From: Ponticoccus litoralis
GTDB taxonomy: Bacteria; Pseudomonadota; Alphaproteobacteria; Rhodobacterales; Rhodobacteraceae
Assembly: GCF_039769985.1 (NCBI RefSeq)
Contig: NZ_JBDNCH010000002.1
Location: 1 to 64,000, forward strand
Direction of reading: 5' to 3'
Length of the DNA: 64,000 nucleotides
Shown here: one piece after another, positions 20,728 to 30,055 of the stretch
How positions within the stretch are numbered: the stretch's first letter is position 1
Layout of the letters: the number at the start of each line of letters is the position of its first letter
Position numbers and translations under genes: made by a program
Notes under the pieces: model-generated
Seen by the model: the letters and a program-made list of their open reading frames with translations, nothing else
Databases searched by the model: none
What the model was told of the DNA's origin: nothing

Positions 20728-21492
20728 ATGACTGAACTTGCACGACGGACGCTGCTGACCGGCGGCCTGGCGGCGGGCGCGCTGTGCACGCCCACCCTTG
20801 CCCTTGCCCGTCCGGTCGTCACATTGCCGCCGGACGTGGCGCAGCGCGACGCCGCCACCGTGATGGCGGTGCGCACCAACGCGCCGGTCGTGGCGATGAC
20901 CTTCGATGACGGCCCGCACCCGCGGCTGACCCCCGTCCTGCTGGACATCCTCAAGGCGCGCGGGCTGCGCGCCACCTTCTACCTGATCGGCAACCGTTGC
21001 GTGACATGGCCCGACATCGTCCGCCGCATCGCGGCGGAGGGCCACGAGATCGGCAACCATTCGTGGTCGCACCCGGACCTGTCGCGCCACTCCGACGAAG
21101 CCGCCATGGACGAGATCGACCGCACGACGGATACGATCTTCAAGATCACCGGGCGCCCGCCGGTGACCTTCCGCCCGCCCTACGGCGCCTTTACCCGCCG
21201 CCAGCGCCTGATGCTGTACCAGGCGCGCAACCTGCCGACGATCCTGTGGTCCGTCGATCCGCAGGACTGGCGCCGCCCCGGGGCCAGCGTCGTCTCCAGC
21301 CGCATCCTCAAGGGCTCGCGCCCCGGCGCCATCATCCTCAGCCACGACATCCAGAGCGGCACGGTCAAGGCCATGCCCGCGACGCTGGACGGGCTGACAG
21401 AACGCGGGCTGAGGTTTGGCACCGTCAGCCAGATGATGGGCTGGCCGCTCTGGCAAGACCGCCGCTTCCGCAGGGTCAGTACGCAGGGGTGA
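20728..21492 (+). CDS. Polysaccharide deacetylase family protein
   Basis: A 254-aa exported carbohydrate esterase of the NodB/CE4 fold. A Tat-type signal (LARRTLLTGGLAAGAL...ALA) covers residues 1-28. Motifs are MTFDDGPHPR (the metal and base Asp pair), GNHSWSHPDLS (HxxxH metal site), FRPPYGAF and the late ILSHDI. Substrate unknown; peptidoglycan or an exopolysaccharide is possible. Start at ATG 20728; the upstream extension of the frame reads into the tRNA-Asp flank. Confidence 0.9.
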   Translation: MTELARRTLLTGGLAAGALCTPTLALARPVVTLPPDVAQRDAATVMAVRTNAPVVAMTFDDGPHPRLTPVLLDILKARGLRATFYLIGNRCVTWPDIVRRIAAEGHEIGNHSWSHPDLSRHSDEAAMDEIDRTTDTIFKITGRPPVTFRPPYGAFTRRQRLMLYQARNLPTILWSVDPQDWRRPGASVVSSRILKGSRPGAIILSHDIQSGTVKAMPATLDGLTERGLRFGTVSQMMGWPLWQDRRFRRVSTQG

Positions 21493-21616
21493 CGCCCCGG
21501 CCCCAGGATGACGCAGGGGCCGCTTCGGGCAAATTACCGGTCATTATTAACAGGGTCTGCTATGTTTGGCAGGACTGGGTTCTTTCAGGAACCCGTAGCA
21601 CGAGGTCCAGGCACCC

Positions 21617-22426
21617 TTGAGCAGCATTCGTGATCGGACCATTCAACTCATCGACATCGGTGGCTTGGAATATGCGCTCGGCCCCGGAGAACTGCTGTTC
21701 CTGCTCCGGCACAATGCCTCTCGCCTTTATCTGCTCTGCGTCTATGCGCTGCTGGTCGTGACCGATGCGCCGGGGCTGCTCGGACAGGTGGCCATACCCG
21801 TTCTTCTGGCGCTCTGGCTTCTCATGCTGGCGCTGTTCCTCGGGACATTCTGGTGCATCCTGTTCGCCATCGCCGCCGCCCAAAGCCGCCTTGGCCTCTG
21901 GGAAACCCCTGCCCCGCTGATCACGGTACCGTCGCGATTCTGCCCGGCACCTTTGCCGGAGAGCACATCATGGCCGCCCTGATCGGGGGCACGGACCATC
22001 CGCAGTTTTTCCCGCAGGTGATCTTCTATTTCATCACGGTACGAGGTCTTTGGCATCCTGTTCCTGAAATTCGTCCGCCCGGTGATCGAGGCCAAGGCCC
22101 GCGAGGCCGACCGCCACATCGTCATCGGCGCGGCGCCGGTGCCGCTGTCGCGTCTGCGGCACATCGAGGCGCGCGAACACCACGTCCACGTGACGCTCGA
22201 CGGCGAAAGCCTGACCCAGCGCGCCCGGCTGGGCGATATCGTCGCCCAGACCGCGCCCGAGGACGGCTTTCAGCCGCATCGCTCGTGGTGGGTTGCGGCA
22301 CAGGCCGGGGGCCGCACGGAAAAGGACGGGTTGAAGCATGTCCTGCAGCTGCAGGACGGCACCCGGATACCCGTCGCGCGCACCCGCGTCGACGAGGTGC
22401 GAGACTGGCTGGAACGCCACGCCTGA
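21617..22426 (+). CDS. LytTR-domain membrane protein (two frame breaks)
   Basis: Restored to about 268 aa. The N-terminal half has several transmembrane segments (NASRLYLLCVYALLVV, PVLLALWLLMLALFLG, then VAILPGTFAGEHIMAALI and VFGILFLKFV). The C-terminal half is a LytTR DNA-binding domain (IEAREHHVHVTLDGESLTQRARLGDIV...GFQPHRSWWVAA...LQDGTRIPVARTRVDEVRDWL). Breaks at about 21928 (two bases) and 22041 (one base) both lie in CGGT-CG; removal gives ITVVAILPG and ITVEVFGIL. The start is probably TTG 21617, as no ATG is in frame. A membrane-tethered regulator is likely; target unknown. Confidence 0.72.
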
Positions 22427-22519
22427 TCCGCCGCCACGCGCTGCCGCCGCCCTTGTTCCACCCTTGTCGCGGGGGGCCTCTCTTGCTACCCCTCGGCCCC
22501 GACAGACAGGAGCTTGTGC

Positions 22520-23936
22520 ATGTCCGAGACCTCTGAACCCACCGCCGGTATGATCCGCTTTGGCTGGGAGGAATGGGTCGCCCTGCCCGACCTAGGCCTG
22601 CCCGCGCTGCGCGCCAAGGTCGACACCGGCGCCCGCACCTCGGCGCTGCATGCCTTCGACATCGAAACCTTCGGCCCGTACCGCGGCCCCCAAGGTGCGC
22701 TTTACGGTGCATCCGGTCCCGGGCCGCGACGACCTGGTGATTCCCTGCTCGGCCCGGATCGTCGACCGGCGCACCGTCACCTCGTCGAACGGCGAATCCG
22801 AAAGCCGCTACGTCATCGCCTCGACCCTGCGGGTCGGCGAGGAAAGCTGGCGGATCGAACTGACGCTGACCGACCGGTCCGGCATGAATTCGCGGATGCT
22901 GCTGGGGCGCGAGGCGCTGAAGGATCACATCACCATCGTCGCCACCGACCGCTTCCAGCAGCCAAAGCTGTCCTACGACGTCTACTCCACCGCCCGCGTC
23001 CGCCATGCCGCGCCGAACCGCGCCCTGCGGGTGGCGGTGCTGTCGCGCGAGGACAACTATTCCACCCGCCGTCTGGTCGAAGAGGGCGAAGAGCGTGGCC
23101 ATACGGTCGAGGTCATCGACACCACGCGCTGCTACATGGCGATCAACGCGCTGTCCCCAGAGGTGCATTACGACGGCAAGCGCCTGCCCCGCTACGACGT
23201 GGTGATTCCGCGCATCGGCGCCTCGATTACCTCTTACGGCACCGCCGTGATCCGCCAGTTCGAGACCATCGGCACCTTCTGCGTCAATGGCTCGGACGGC
23301 ATCACCTCCAGCCGCGACAAGCTGGCCGCGCACCAGATGATGGCACGCCACAAGATCGGCATGCCCAACACCGCCTTTGCCGCCTCGCCCAAGGACACCC
23401 AGTCGCTGATGCGCCTTGTCGGCACCGCGCCGCTGATCGTGAAGCTGCTGGAATCGACCCAGGGCAAGGGCGTCGTGCTGGCCGAGACCAAGAAGGCCGC
23501 CGAATCCGTCATCGACGCCTTTCGCGGCCTGAAGGCCAACTTCCTCGTGCAGGACTTCGTCAAGGAAGCCGCCGGAGAGGACATCCGCTGTCTCGTGGTC
23601 GGCGGCAGGGTCGTGGCCGCCATGAAGCGCACCGGGGCCGATGGCGATTTCCGGTCCAACCTGCACCGGGGCGGCTCGGCCCAGGTGGCGCGGATCACCA
23701 AGGAAGAACGCGAGACCGCCGTGCGCGCCGCCCGCGCCTTCCGCCTGAACCTGGCCGGGGTGGACCTGCTGCGCTCGGAAACCGGGCCGAAGGTGCTGGA
23801 AGTGAACTCCAGCCCCGGGCTCGAAGGCATCGAAACCGCCACGCACAAGAACATCGCCGGCCTGCTCTACGAGCACATCGAGGCCAAGGTCCGCCCCACC
23901 CCTGTGCGGGCGCGCAAGACCATGGACAGCGAATAG
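22520..23936 (+). CDS. rimK: Retropepsin-like protease domain fused to RimK ATP-grasp ligase
   Basis: About 471 aa after removing one base at 22679 (CCG[T]ACC). Residues 1-140 match the RimK-associated 'ATP-dependent zinc protease' family, with the aspartyl-type AKVDTGARTSALHA and SRMLLGREAL. Residues about 165-465 are the RimK ATP-grasp ligase (LRVAVLSREDNYSTRRLVE, LIVKLLESTQGKGVVLAET, FLVQDFVKEAAGEDIRCLVV, VLEVNSSPGLEGIE), which adds glutamate residues to a protein tail. E. coli RimK modifies ribosomal protein S6; here the target is unknown. AGGAG precedes ATG 22520. Confidence 0.88.
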
Positions 23937-24004
23937 CGCCCCCTTTACCCGACCCGCCTCTTTTCCTATATGATTGGTCAGGATTTCAGCCCGAGAGGAC
24001 GGCC

Positions 24005-24367
24005 ATGACCGAACAGAGCCCGCAGATGGAAGGCGCGCCGCTGATTGCGCCCTCCAGCACCGACCATCCCCTGTACGAGCAGGTGGTGGAGGCCTGCAGG
24101 TCGGTCTACGACCCCGAGATCCCGGTCAATATCTACGACCTCGGGCTGATCTATACCGTCGACATCACCCCCGAATCCGACGTGAAGATCATCATGACCC
24201 TCACCGCCCCGGGCTGCCCGGTGGCCGGAGAGATGCCGGGATGGATCGTCGACGCGATCGACCCCATCGGCGGTGTCAAAAGCGTGGACGTCGAGCTGGT
24301 CTGGGATCCGCCCCGGGGCATGGACATGATGTCCGACGAGGCCCGGCTGGAGCTTGGCTTCATGTAA
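24005..24367 (+). CDS. sufT: SufT-like Fe-S assembly protein (DUF59/MIP18)
   Basis: A 120-aa protein dominated by the DUF59 fold (VVEACRSVYDPEIPVNIYDLGLIYTVDI, then MTLTAPGCPVAGEMP with the conserved Cys and VDVELVWDPPRGMDMMSDEARLELG). This family helps mature Fe-S proteins. The A-type carrier gene sufA follows about 110 bases downstream. GAGAGGA lies just before ATG. The rest of a suf operon is not in the window. Confidence 0.88.
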   Translation: MTEQSPQMEGAPLIAPSSTDHPLYEQVVEACRSVYDPEIPVNIYDLGLIYTVDITPESDVKIIMTLTAPGCPVAGEMPGWIVDAIDPIGGVKSVDVELVWDPPRGMDMMSDEARLELGFM

Positions 24368-24478
24368 ACGGTCCCGGCGCGGGCGCGCGCCGGACCCGCA
24401 GGCCGCCACAACTGGCGCCCCCTTGAGGTCGTGCCTGCTTGGACCTACCTTGAGAGTGAGCGCAAACAGAGGTTTCCC

Positions 24479-24856
24479 ATGTTCGGCATTCCCGGCAAGC
24501 AGGCCGTGACCATGACGCCCAAGGCGTCGCAGCAGATCCGCAAGCTGATGGAGCGGGACGGCGCAAGCGCCCTGCGCATCGGCCTGAAGAAGGGCGGCTG
24601 CGCGGGCATGGAGTATACGATGGACTTCGTGGAAACCCCTGACGACAATGACGAAATCGTCGAACAGGATGGCGCCCGCGTGGCCATCGCGCCGATGGCG
24701 CAGATGTTCCTTTTCGGCACGGAAATCGACTATAAGACCTCGCTTCTGGAATCCGGTTTCACCTTCCAGAACCCGAACGTGACCGATGCCTGCGGCTGCG
24801 GCGAGTCGATCAAGTTCAAGGATGTGGCAGAGCTTCAGGCCGAACGCGAAGGCTGA
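24479..24856 (+). CDS. sufA: A-type iron-sulfur carrier (HesB/IscA/SufA family)
   Basis: A 125-aa Fe-S scaffold or carrier. The three conserved cysteines are present, one in KKGGCAGMEY (about 40) and two in the C-terminal TDACGCGESI (about 105-107). The domain starts at VTMTPKASQQIRKLM. Start chosen at ATG 24479 with AGAGG upstream. It is followed after three bases by the TfoX-domain gene, so the two are co-transcribed. Assignment to SufA rather than ErpA or IscA rests on the sufT neighbour. Confidence 0.88.
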   Translation: MFGIPGKQAVTMTPKASQQIRKLMERDGASALRIGLKKGGCAGMEYTMDFVETPDDNDEIVEQDGARVAIAPMAQMFLFGTEIDYKTSLLESGFTFQNPNVTDACGCGESIKFKDVAELQAEREG

Positions 24857-24859
24857 CCC

Positions 24860-25186
24860 ATGGCCCTGTCGGAGGAGGATCGGGCCTATGTTCACGACCT
24901 CTTCTCCGGGCTTGGAGAGCTGTCCACCCGCCGCATGTTCGGCGGCCTCGGGATCTACCATCGGGGGCAGATCTTCGCCCTGATGCTCTCGGACGGCGCG
25001 CTTCTGATCAAGGGACAGGGCGCCTTCATCCAGTATCTGGAAATGATGGGCTGCGACCAGTGGCGCCATCGGCGCGCGAGCGGCAAAGAGGTCTTCATGC
25101 CTTATTGGTCGCTGCCGGACCCGGCCCGGGACGATCCCGAAGAGGCGGTTGCCCTCGCCAAAGAGGCCCTCCGGCATCTGGAATAG
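24860..25186 (+). CDS. TfoX N-terminal domain protein
   Basis: A 108-aa protein of the TfoX-N family (LSTRRMFGGLGIYHRGQIFALMLSDGALLIKG is diagnostic). In gammaproteobacteria TfoX/Sxy controls competence, but isolated N-domain proteins in alphaproteobacteria have no settled role. It starts three bases after the sufA stop and is followed by a two-way terminator. Confidence 0.85.
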   Translation: MALSEEDRAYVHDLFSGLGELSTRRMFGGLGIYHRGQIFALMLSDGALLIKGQGAFIQYLEMMGCDQWRHRRASGKEVFMPYWSLPDPARDDPEEAVALAKEALRHLE

Positions 25187-25290
25187 ATTTCCCATTTTCT
25201 AACAGAGTCTTGCAAGACGAACCTCGCCCGAAACATCATCGGCGGCGCTGGCCAGCCACCGGGGCACCGCGTCGCCGAAAGATCGCGGTA

Positions 25291-25317
25291 AAAGGGGCGG
25301 CGCCGATCCGCCCCTTT
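25291..25317. terminator. Bidirectional terminator
   Basis: Perfect 10-bp arms AAAGGGGCGG and CCGCCCCTTT with a seven-base loop, between the convergent TfoX-domain and GST genes. Confidence 0.8.
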
Positions 25318-25379
25318 CGCCCCGAGCGGCGAAAGATCCCGTGTCCGGATCCCGCCACCTCTCCCTTTTTATCAATCGC

Positions 25380-26000
25380 TTAGGCTGCGGCCTTCGCCTT
25401 TTCCGCGTCGAGTTCCTCGGCGGCGCGCGCGCTCGGCGCGGCCTGACAGCGCGCCAGCCAGTCGGTGATCGCGGAATGCTCCGCCGTCCCGCCCGGCAGG
25501 AACGGGAAGGAGGACGACGCAAGGATGTCTGCGGGGGTCAGCCGTTCCCCCATCAGGAAAGGGCGCCCTGTCAGGGCCTCTTCCAGTAGCGCCAGCGCCC
25601 CATCCATGTCGCGATAGCTGTCGCGCAACAGGGGATGCTGGAATCCCGCGATCTTCAGCAGCACCAGCGGCTCCAGCACCGCCCCGCTCCAGGCCATCCA
25701 GGCCAGCATGGCGCCATGCTCGGGCGTGCCGGGACGCGGCACCGTGCGGGCTGCCTCTTCCGGGAACACGGCCATCAGGTGCTCCATGATCGCCGAGGTC
25801 TCGCGGATGGCGACACCGTCATGCACCAGCAGCGGCACCTTGCCCTCGGGGTGCGGGTTGGCCGCGTCGCGGGCACCGCTGCCGTCGCCACGACGGATCT
25901 GCACGATCCGCAGGTCTATCCGGTCGGAAATCCCCATCAGCTCGATCAGCTGCACGATCCGGGTCGAGCGGGAAAAGGGGGCGTGGTAAAGGGTCAGCAT
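25380..26000 (-). CDS. Glutathione S-transferase family protein
   Basis: A 206-aa GST. The N-terminal thioredoxin-like domain (MLTLYHAPFSRSTRIVQLIELMG; NPHPEGKVPLLVHDG; IRETSAIMEHL, the glutathione-binding Glu-Thr/Ser) is followed by a helical domain (MDGALALLEEALTGRPFLMGERLTPADILASS). The Ser in FSRSTR is the likely catalytic residue. AAAGGA lies upstream of ATG 26000. It is divergent from tpiA. Substrate not predictable. Confidence 0.9.
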   Translation of the reverse strand: MLTLYHAPFSRSTRIVQLIELMGISDRIDLRIVQIRRGDGSGARDAANPHPEGKVPLLVHDGVAIRETSAIMEHLMAVFPEEAARTVPRPGTPEHGAMLAWMAWSGAVLEPLVLLKIAGFQHPLLRDSYRDMDGALALLEEALTGRPFLMGERLTPADILASSSFPFLPGGTAEHSAITDWLARCQAAPSARAAEELDAEKAKAAA

Positions 26001-26180
26001 GGTCTTGTGTCCTTTCGCGGCAAATGGTTGACCTGCCCGCACAGTCGCAGAGGCCCCTGACGGAAAACGGCTGGAGCCTTCGCCGTCTTTCGCGGTCAGA
26101 GTGCCGCGCCAATGCCGACCGGCCTTGACGCCGCCCCTGCCCCCGCAATGATGAGGCCAAACCCACGAGAGGAGAAATGG

Positions 26181-26925
26181 ATGCGCAGGAAACTGGCAGC
26201 CGGGAACTGGAAGATGAACGGAACGCGGGCCTCCCTGTCCGAAATGGCCGCGATGGAGGGCATCGCCGGCGACGCGACGGACGTGCTGATCTGCCCGCCC
26301 GCCACGCTGATCCACGAGGCCGCCTCCGCGGCCAAGGGCGTGTCGATCGGCGGACAGGACTGCCACGCCGAGGCCTCGGGCGCCCACACCGGCGACCTGT
26401 CGGCGGCGATGCTGGCCGACGCCGGCGCCAGTCACGTGATTCTCGGCCATTCCGAGCGCCGCGCCGATCATGACGAGCACAACGAACACGTCCGGGCCAA
26501 ATGCAGGGCCGCCCGGGAGGCGGGTCTGGTGGCGGTAGTCTGCGTCGGCGAGACGCTGGAGCAGCGCGAGGCGCAGAACACGCTCGACATCATCGGCGGG
26601 CAGCTGGCGGGCTCGATCCCGGACGGCGCAACGGGGCTGAACCTGGTGGTGGCCTACGAACCGGTCTGGGCCATCGGGACCGGCAAGGTGCCGACGACGG
26701 ATCAGATCGGGGATGTGCACGACTTCATGCGCGCGCGGCTGGAACGCCGCTTTGGCGCGGGGGTGGGCCGGTCGGTGCGGCTGCTCTACGGCGGATCGGT
26801 CAAGGCCTCCAATGCGGCAGAGATCTTTGCGGTGTCCAACGTGGACGGCGCGCTGGTCGGCGGCGCAAGCCTGAAGGCGGTCAGACTTCGTGCCGATCAT
26901 CGAGGCGCTGAACGCCACACCCTAG
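26181..26925 (+). CDS. tpiA: Triosephosphate isomerase (one frame break near the end)
   Basis: About 247 aa after removing one base at about 26883 (GGTC[A]GAC). It interconverts dihydroxyacetone phosphate and glyceraldehyde-3-phosphate. Motifs are AAGNWKMNG (Lys), LGHSERR (His) and VVAYEPVWAIGTG (Glu), then LLYGGSVKASNA. Restoration gives LKAVDFVPIIEALNATP and a stop at 26923-26925. Without it the protein would run on with unrelated residues. GAGAGGAGAA precedes ATG 26181. Confidence 0.95.
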
Positions 26926-26950
26926 GGCACAGGGGTCCCGTTCAAGGCGG

Positions 26951-26996
26951 GAAAGGGCCTTCGAAGGCCCTTTCTCAAGCCGGTTCGAACCGGCTT
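26951..26996. repeat. Twin-palindrome element, copy 1 (tpiA 3' side)
   Basis: Two adjacent perfect palindromes, 26951-26974 (arms GAAAGGGCC/GGCCCTTTC) and 26977-26996 (arms AAGCCGG/CCGGCTT), both centred on TTCGAA. It starts 25 bases past the tpiA stop and may act as its terminator. Confidence 0.75.
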
Positions 26997-27195
26997 TCGC
27001 GCCCCGGTCCCCCGGAGGCGCCCGCAGCGGCGGTTTTCCGGTCCATCCCGCCCCTGCCCGCCGGTGTTATCCGATAGCCAATGCCTGATATTGCCTTAAC
27101 CAACGCCCCGGGTGGAAGGGAAAGAGGTCTGGGCCAACCGCCTGCCGCATCGCGCGGACCTGCGGAAGGCCCCTCATTCCGGGAAGGACACCCCT

Positions 27196-27477
27196 ATGTC
27201 TGCCAAGACCATCACCTCCCTCGTCGCCGCCGCTGCCATGGCGGCCTCGCTCACTGTCGCCACCCCGGCGGATGCCCTGAACCAGGATCAGCGCAACATC
27301 GTCGGCGGCATCGCCCTTGGCGTGCTGGGCACGCTGGCCTTCCAGCACGGCAAGCGCACCTACCAGCAGCGCAGCTACCGGCAGCAGCCGCGCTACCAGC
27401 AGCCCCAGCACCAGAATGTCTGCTACAACCCGGTGAAGGTCTGGCGCCACGGCAAGCTGGTCACCGTCTGCCGCTGA
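27196..27477 (+). CDS. Small secreted protein, Gln/Tyr-rich
   Basis: A 93-aa protein with a signal peptide (MSAKTITSLVAAAAMAASLTVATPADA) and a short mature part. A hydrophobic stretch (IVGGIALGVLGTLAF) is followed by a QQRSYRQQPRYQQPQHQ tract and a tail with two cysteines (NVCYNPVKVW...VTVCR). AAGGA is upstream of ATG 27196. Function unknown. A strong terminator follows. Confidence 0.75.
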   Translation: MSAKTITSLVAAAAMAASLTVATPADALNQDQRNIVGGIALGVLGTLAFQHGKRTYQQRSYRQQPRYQQPQHQNVCYNPVKVWRHGKLVTVCR

Positions 27478-27510
27478 GGCGCAGCCACCGGACAAGCCAC
27501 CGCACAAGGC

Positions 27511-27537
27511 AAAGGGCGCCGCGAGGGCGCCCTTTTT
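27511..27537 (+). terminator. Terminator of the small secreted protein gene
   Basis: Perfect arms AAAGGGCGCC and GGCGCCCTTT followed by TT. It could also serve dctM from the other side. Confidence 0.8.
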
Positions 27538-27564
27538 CGTGGTCCGGGTGATCCCTCTGCGGGA

Positions 27565-29157
27565 TCAGTTCTGCGCGGGCTCTGCCCCCTCTGCCGGGGC
27601 CGCATCCTCGGAGCCCTCGGCAGGCGCGGCCTCGGGCGCCAGCTCCATCGGCGGCAAGACCCTGCCCTGCTCGATCCGGGCCTCGCAGAAGGCGCGCTCC
27701 AAGGGTTCCGATGGCAGGGTCTGCCCGTTGCACCGGATCTGCGGCCCCATCACCCGGTCCGGGATCGTGGTCGAGATCTGCGGGATGTAGGTCACCATGA
27801 TCAGGAAGGCGAAGAGCACCGCGAGGAAGGGCAGAGCCGCCTTCACCACCCGCATCATCGGCATGCCCGCGACGCCCGAGGTCACGAAGAGGTTCAGGCC
27901 CACCGGCGGGGTAATCATCCCGATTTCCATGTTCACCACCATGATGATGCCCAAGTGGATCGGGTCGATGCCCAGCTCCAGCGCGATGGGGAAGACCAGC
28001 GGCGCGACGATCACCAGAAGGCCCGAGGGCTCCATGAACTGGCCGCCGATCAGCAGGATGATGTTCACGATCACCGGGAACATCACCGGCCCGAAACCCG
28101 CGCCGAGCATGGCATTGGCGACCTGCTGGGGGATCTGCTCTTCGGTCAGCACGTGCTTGAGGATCAGCGCGTTGGCGATGATGAACATCAGCGTGACCGT
28201 CAGCTTGCCCGCCTCGAACAGGGTCTTCTTGGTGTCCGGGTGCACGAAGGCGGTGACCAGAGCGATGGGCTTGCGCCAGAACGAGATATTGGGCGCCCCG
28301 TTCTTGCCCGCCAGAGGCCCCATGTCGCGATAGACGAAGACCGCCACGATGAAGGCATAGACAGAGGCCGCCGCCGCCGCTTCGGTCGGGGTGAAGATCG
28401 CCCCGGAATCCATTGATCCGCCGATGAAATTCACGACAGAGACGATGGGCGCGGGCCAGCCGTAGATCCCGATCATGATGATCGCGATCAGCATCAGGCC
28501 CCAGAAGGCCTCGCGGAAGCTGTCCCAGACCTCGCCCCAGCCCAGCCACTCGCCCTTGGGCATGTTGCGGATGCGCGCCATGACGTAGATCGTGATCATC
28601 AGCATCGAGCCGGCCATGAGGCCCGGAATGATCCCCGCAAGGAACATCCGGCCCACCGAGACATCGGTGGCCGAGGCATAGACGACCATGACGATGGAGG
28701 GCGGGATCAGGATGCCCAGCGTGCCCGCATTGGCGATGACGCCCGCCGCGAAGTCCCGGGTGTAGCCCGCCTGCCGCATCGCCGCGATGACGATGGAGCC
28801 GATGGCGACCACGGTCGCGGGCGAAGATCCCGACAGGGCGGCGAAGATCATGCAGGCGAAGACGCCCGCGATGGCCAGACCGCCGCGTAGGTGCCCCACG
28901 CAGGCGATGGAGAAGCGGATGATCCGCTTGGCCACGCCACCCGTGGACATGAAGGACGAAGCGAGGATGAAGAAGGGGATCGCCAGCAGCGTGTAATGCC
29001 CCGCCATGGCCTGGTAGAAGCTTTGCGCAATCGAGGCCAGCGAGGTGTCCGACAGGATCAACAGGAAGATGATCGACGAGAAGCCAAGCGAGACGGCGAT
29101 CGGCACGCCGATCAGCATCAGCCCGACGATCATGGCAAAAAGAAGAGCGACGTCCAT
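27565..29157 (-). CDS. dctM: TRAP transporter large permease (DctM family)
   Basis: A 530-aa inner-membrane protein with about 12 hydrophobic segments. Family motifs are LAIPFFILASSFMSTGGVAKR, AALSGSSPATVVAIGSI and GIIMVVNMEIGMITPPVGLNLFV. It is the ion-coupled channel of a tripartite ATP-independent transporter that takes the ligand from DctP. An extra hydrophilic loop (about 260-310) and a Pro/Ala/Glu tail (after 505) make it longer than the usual 430 aa. It follows dctQ by three bases, the last gene of dctPQM. C4-dicarboxylate use is inferred from dctBD next door. Confidence 0.92.
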   Translation of the reverse strand: MDVALLFAMIVGLMLIGVPIAVSLGFSSIIFLLILSDTSLASIAQSFYQAMAGHYTLLAIPFFILASSFMSTGGVAKRIIRFSIACVGHLRGGLAIAGVFACMIFAALSGSSPATVVAIGSIVIAAMRQAGYTRDFAAGVIANAGTLGILIPPSIVMVVYASATDVSVGRMFLAGIIPGLMAGSMLMITIYVMARIRNMPKGEWLGWGEVWDSFREAFWGLMLIAIIMIGIYGWPAPIVSVVNFIGGSMDSGAIFTPTEAAAAASVYAFIVAVFVYRDMGPLAGKNGAPNISFWRKPIALVTAFVHPDTKKTLFEAGKLTVTLMFIIANALILKHVLTEEQIPQQVANAMLGAGFGPVMFPVIVNIILLIGGQFMEPSGLLVIVAPLVFPIALELGIDPIHLGIIMVVNMEIGMITPPVGLNLFVTSGVAGMPMMRVVKAALPFLAVLFAFLIMVTYIPQISTTIPDRVMGPQIRCNGQTLPSEPLERAFCEARIEQGRVLPPMELAPEAAPAEGSEDAAPAEGAEPAQN

Positions 29158-29160
29158 GGG

Positions 29161-29850
29161 TTAGTCTACCTTGTTCATGTGGGCGACGTCGCGGACGTCG
29201 TCTTCGGCTTCGTGGCTGACGATCAGGCTGTCGGCCTCGCCCCGGACGATCCGCAGGGCCGCCTGGATAAAGCGGAACAGCAGCAGCGCCACGCCGAAGG
29301 GCAGGATGAAATAGGGCAGGAAGCGCGGGATCTTCTCGTAGCTTTCGCCCTCGTTGATCAGCGGCTCGATCCAGCGCAGCCAGTCGGGCATGGGCGTGTC
29401 GACCATCTCGTACCAGGACCGGTAGGAGGTGCGGGACATCTCTTCGAACCCGGTGGGGAACCAGCGTCCGGTGGTCTGCGGCAGGTTGGCAAAATTGGCC
29501 CAGTAGTCCCAGGCGCCCTTCATCAGCAGCAGCGCATAAAGCACGCAGACGGCGGCGGCGATCAGGGTCATGATCCGGCGCGGCCCGGCGGGCACGATGT
29601 TCAGCACCGCGTCGACGCCAAGGTTGGCGGTCTTCTTTACGGCGTAGCTGACGCCGAACAGGACAAGCCAGGCAAACAGGATCAGCGTCATTTCCAGGCC
29701 CCAGATGAGCCCGCTGTTGAAGCCGTAGCGCATGACGACGTTGACGAAGGTGATCAGCGTCATGGCGCCGAGGATGATCGCGATGAAGGTCTCTTCGATC
29801 TCGTCGACGATGCGCCCGAGGACGGTATCGGGCGGGGTGTTGTGGGACAT
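29161..29850 (-). CDS. dctQ: TRAP transporter small permease (DctQ family)
   Basis: A 229-aa protein with four predicted helices (about 20-45, 55-75, 95-118, 185-205), including FVNVVMRYGFNSGLIWGLEMTLILFAWLVLFG, typical of DctQ. A periplasmic insert (about 120-180) makes it longer than the ~170-aa norm, matching the enlarged DctM. ATG 29850 has GGAGGGAGCC upstream; the longer open frame to 29994 is rejected. It sits between dctP and dctM. Confidence 0.88.
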   Translation of the reverse strand: MSHNTPPDTVLGRIVDEIEETFIAIILGAMTLITFVNVVMRYGFNSGLIWGLEMTLILFAWLVLFGVSYAVKKTANLGVDAVLNIVPAGPRRIMTLIAAAVCVLYALLLMKGAWDYWANFANLPQTTGRWFPTGFEEMSRTSYRSWYEMVDTPMPDWLRWIEPLINEGESYEKIPRFLPYFILPFGVALLLFRFIQAALRIVRGEADSLIVSHEAEDDVRDVAHMNKVD

Positions 29851-30016
29851 GGCTCCCTCCGGGGATGGCAGGACGGGCAAGGCGCTGCGGGCCGGGAGGA
29901 TGACAGGATTGTCCCGAAAGCGGCGCCGGTGCGGCGGCGGTCCGGGGGCCTGCGCATGCGCTGGAACGGGCCGCTCGGCCCCCTTCCCGCGCATCGTCAG
30001 ACTGCCCCCGGCGTTT

Positions 30017-30048
30017 GGCCCCGCGCCGGTCGTTGCCAGCGCGGGGCC
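30017..30048 (-). terminator. Stem-loop between dctP and dctQ
   Basis: Arms GGCCCCGCGC and GCGCGGGGCC with a 12-base loop, eight bases after the dctP stop. Lacking a U-tract, it more likely lowers downstream expression or protects dctP mRNA than fully terminates. Confidence 0.55.
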
Positions 30049-30055
30049 CCCGGTC

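Noticed and set aside
23937..24004. A promoter for sufT (TATGAT-like near 23971).
   Set aside because: A -35 at normal spacing is poor, so it is not listed as a feature.
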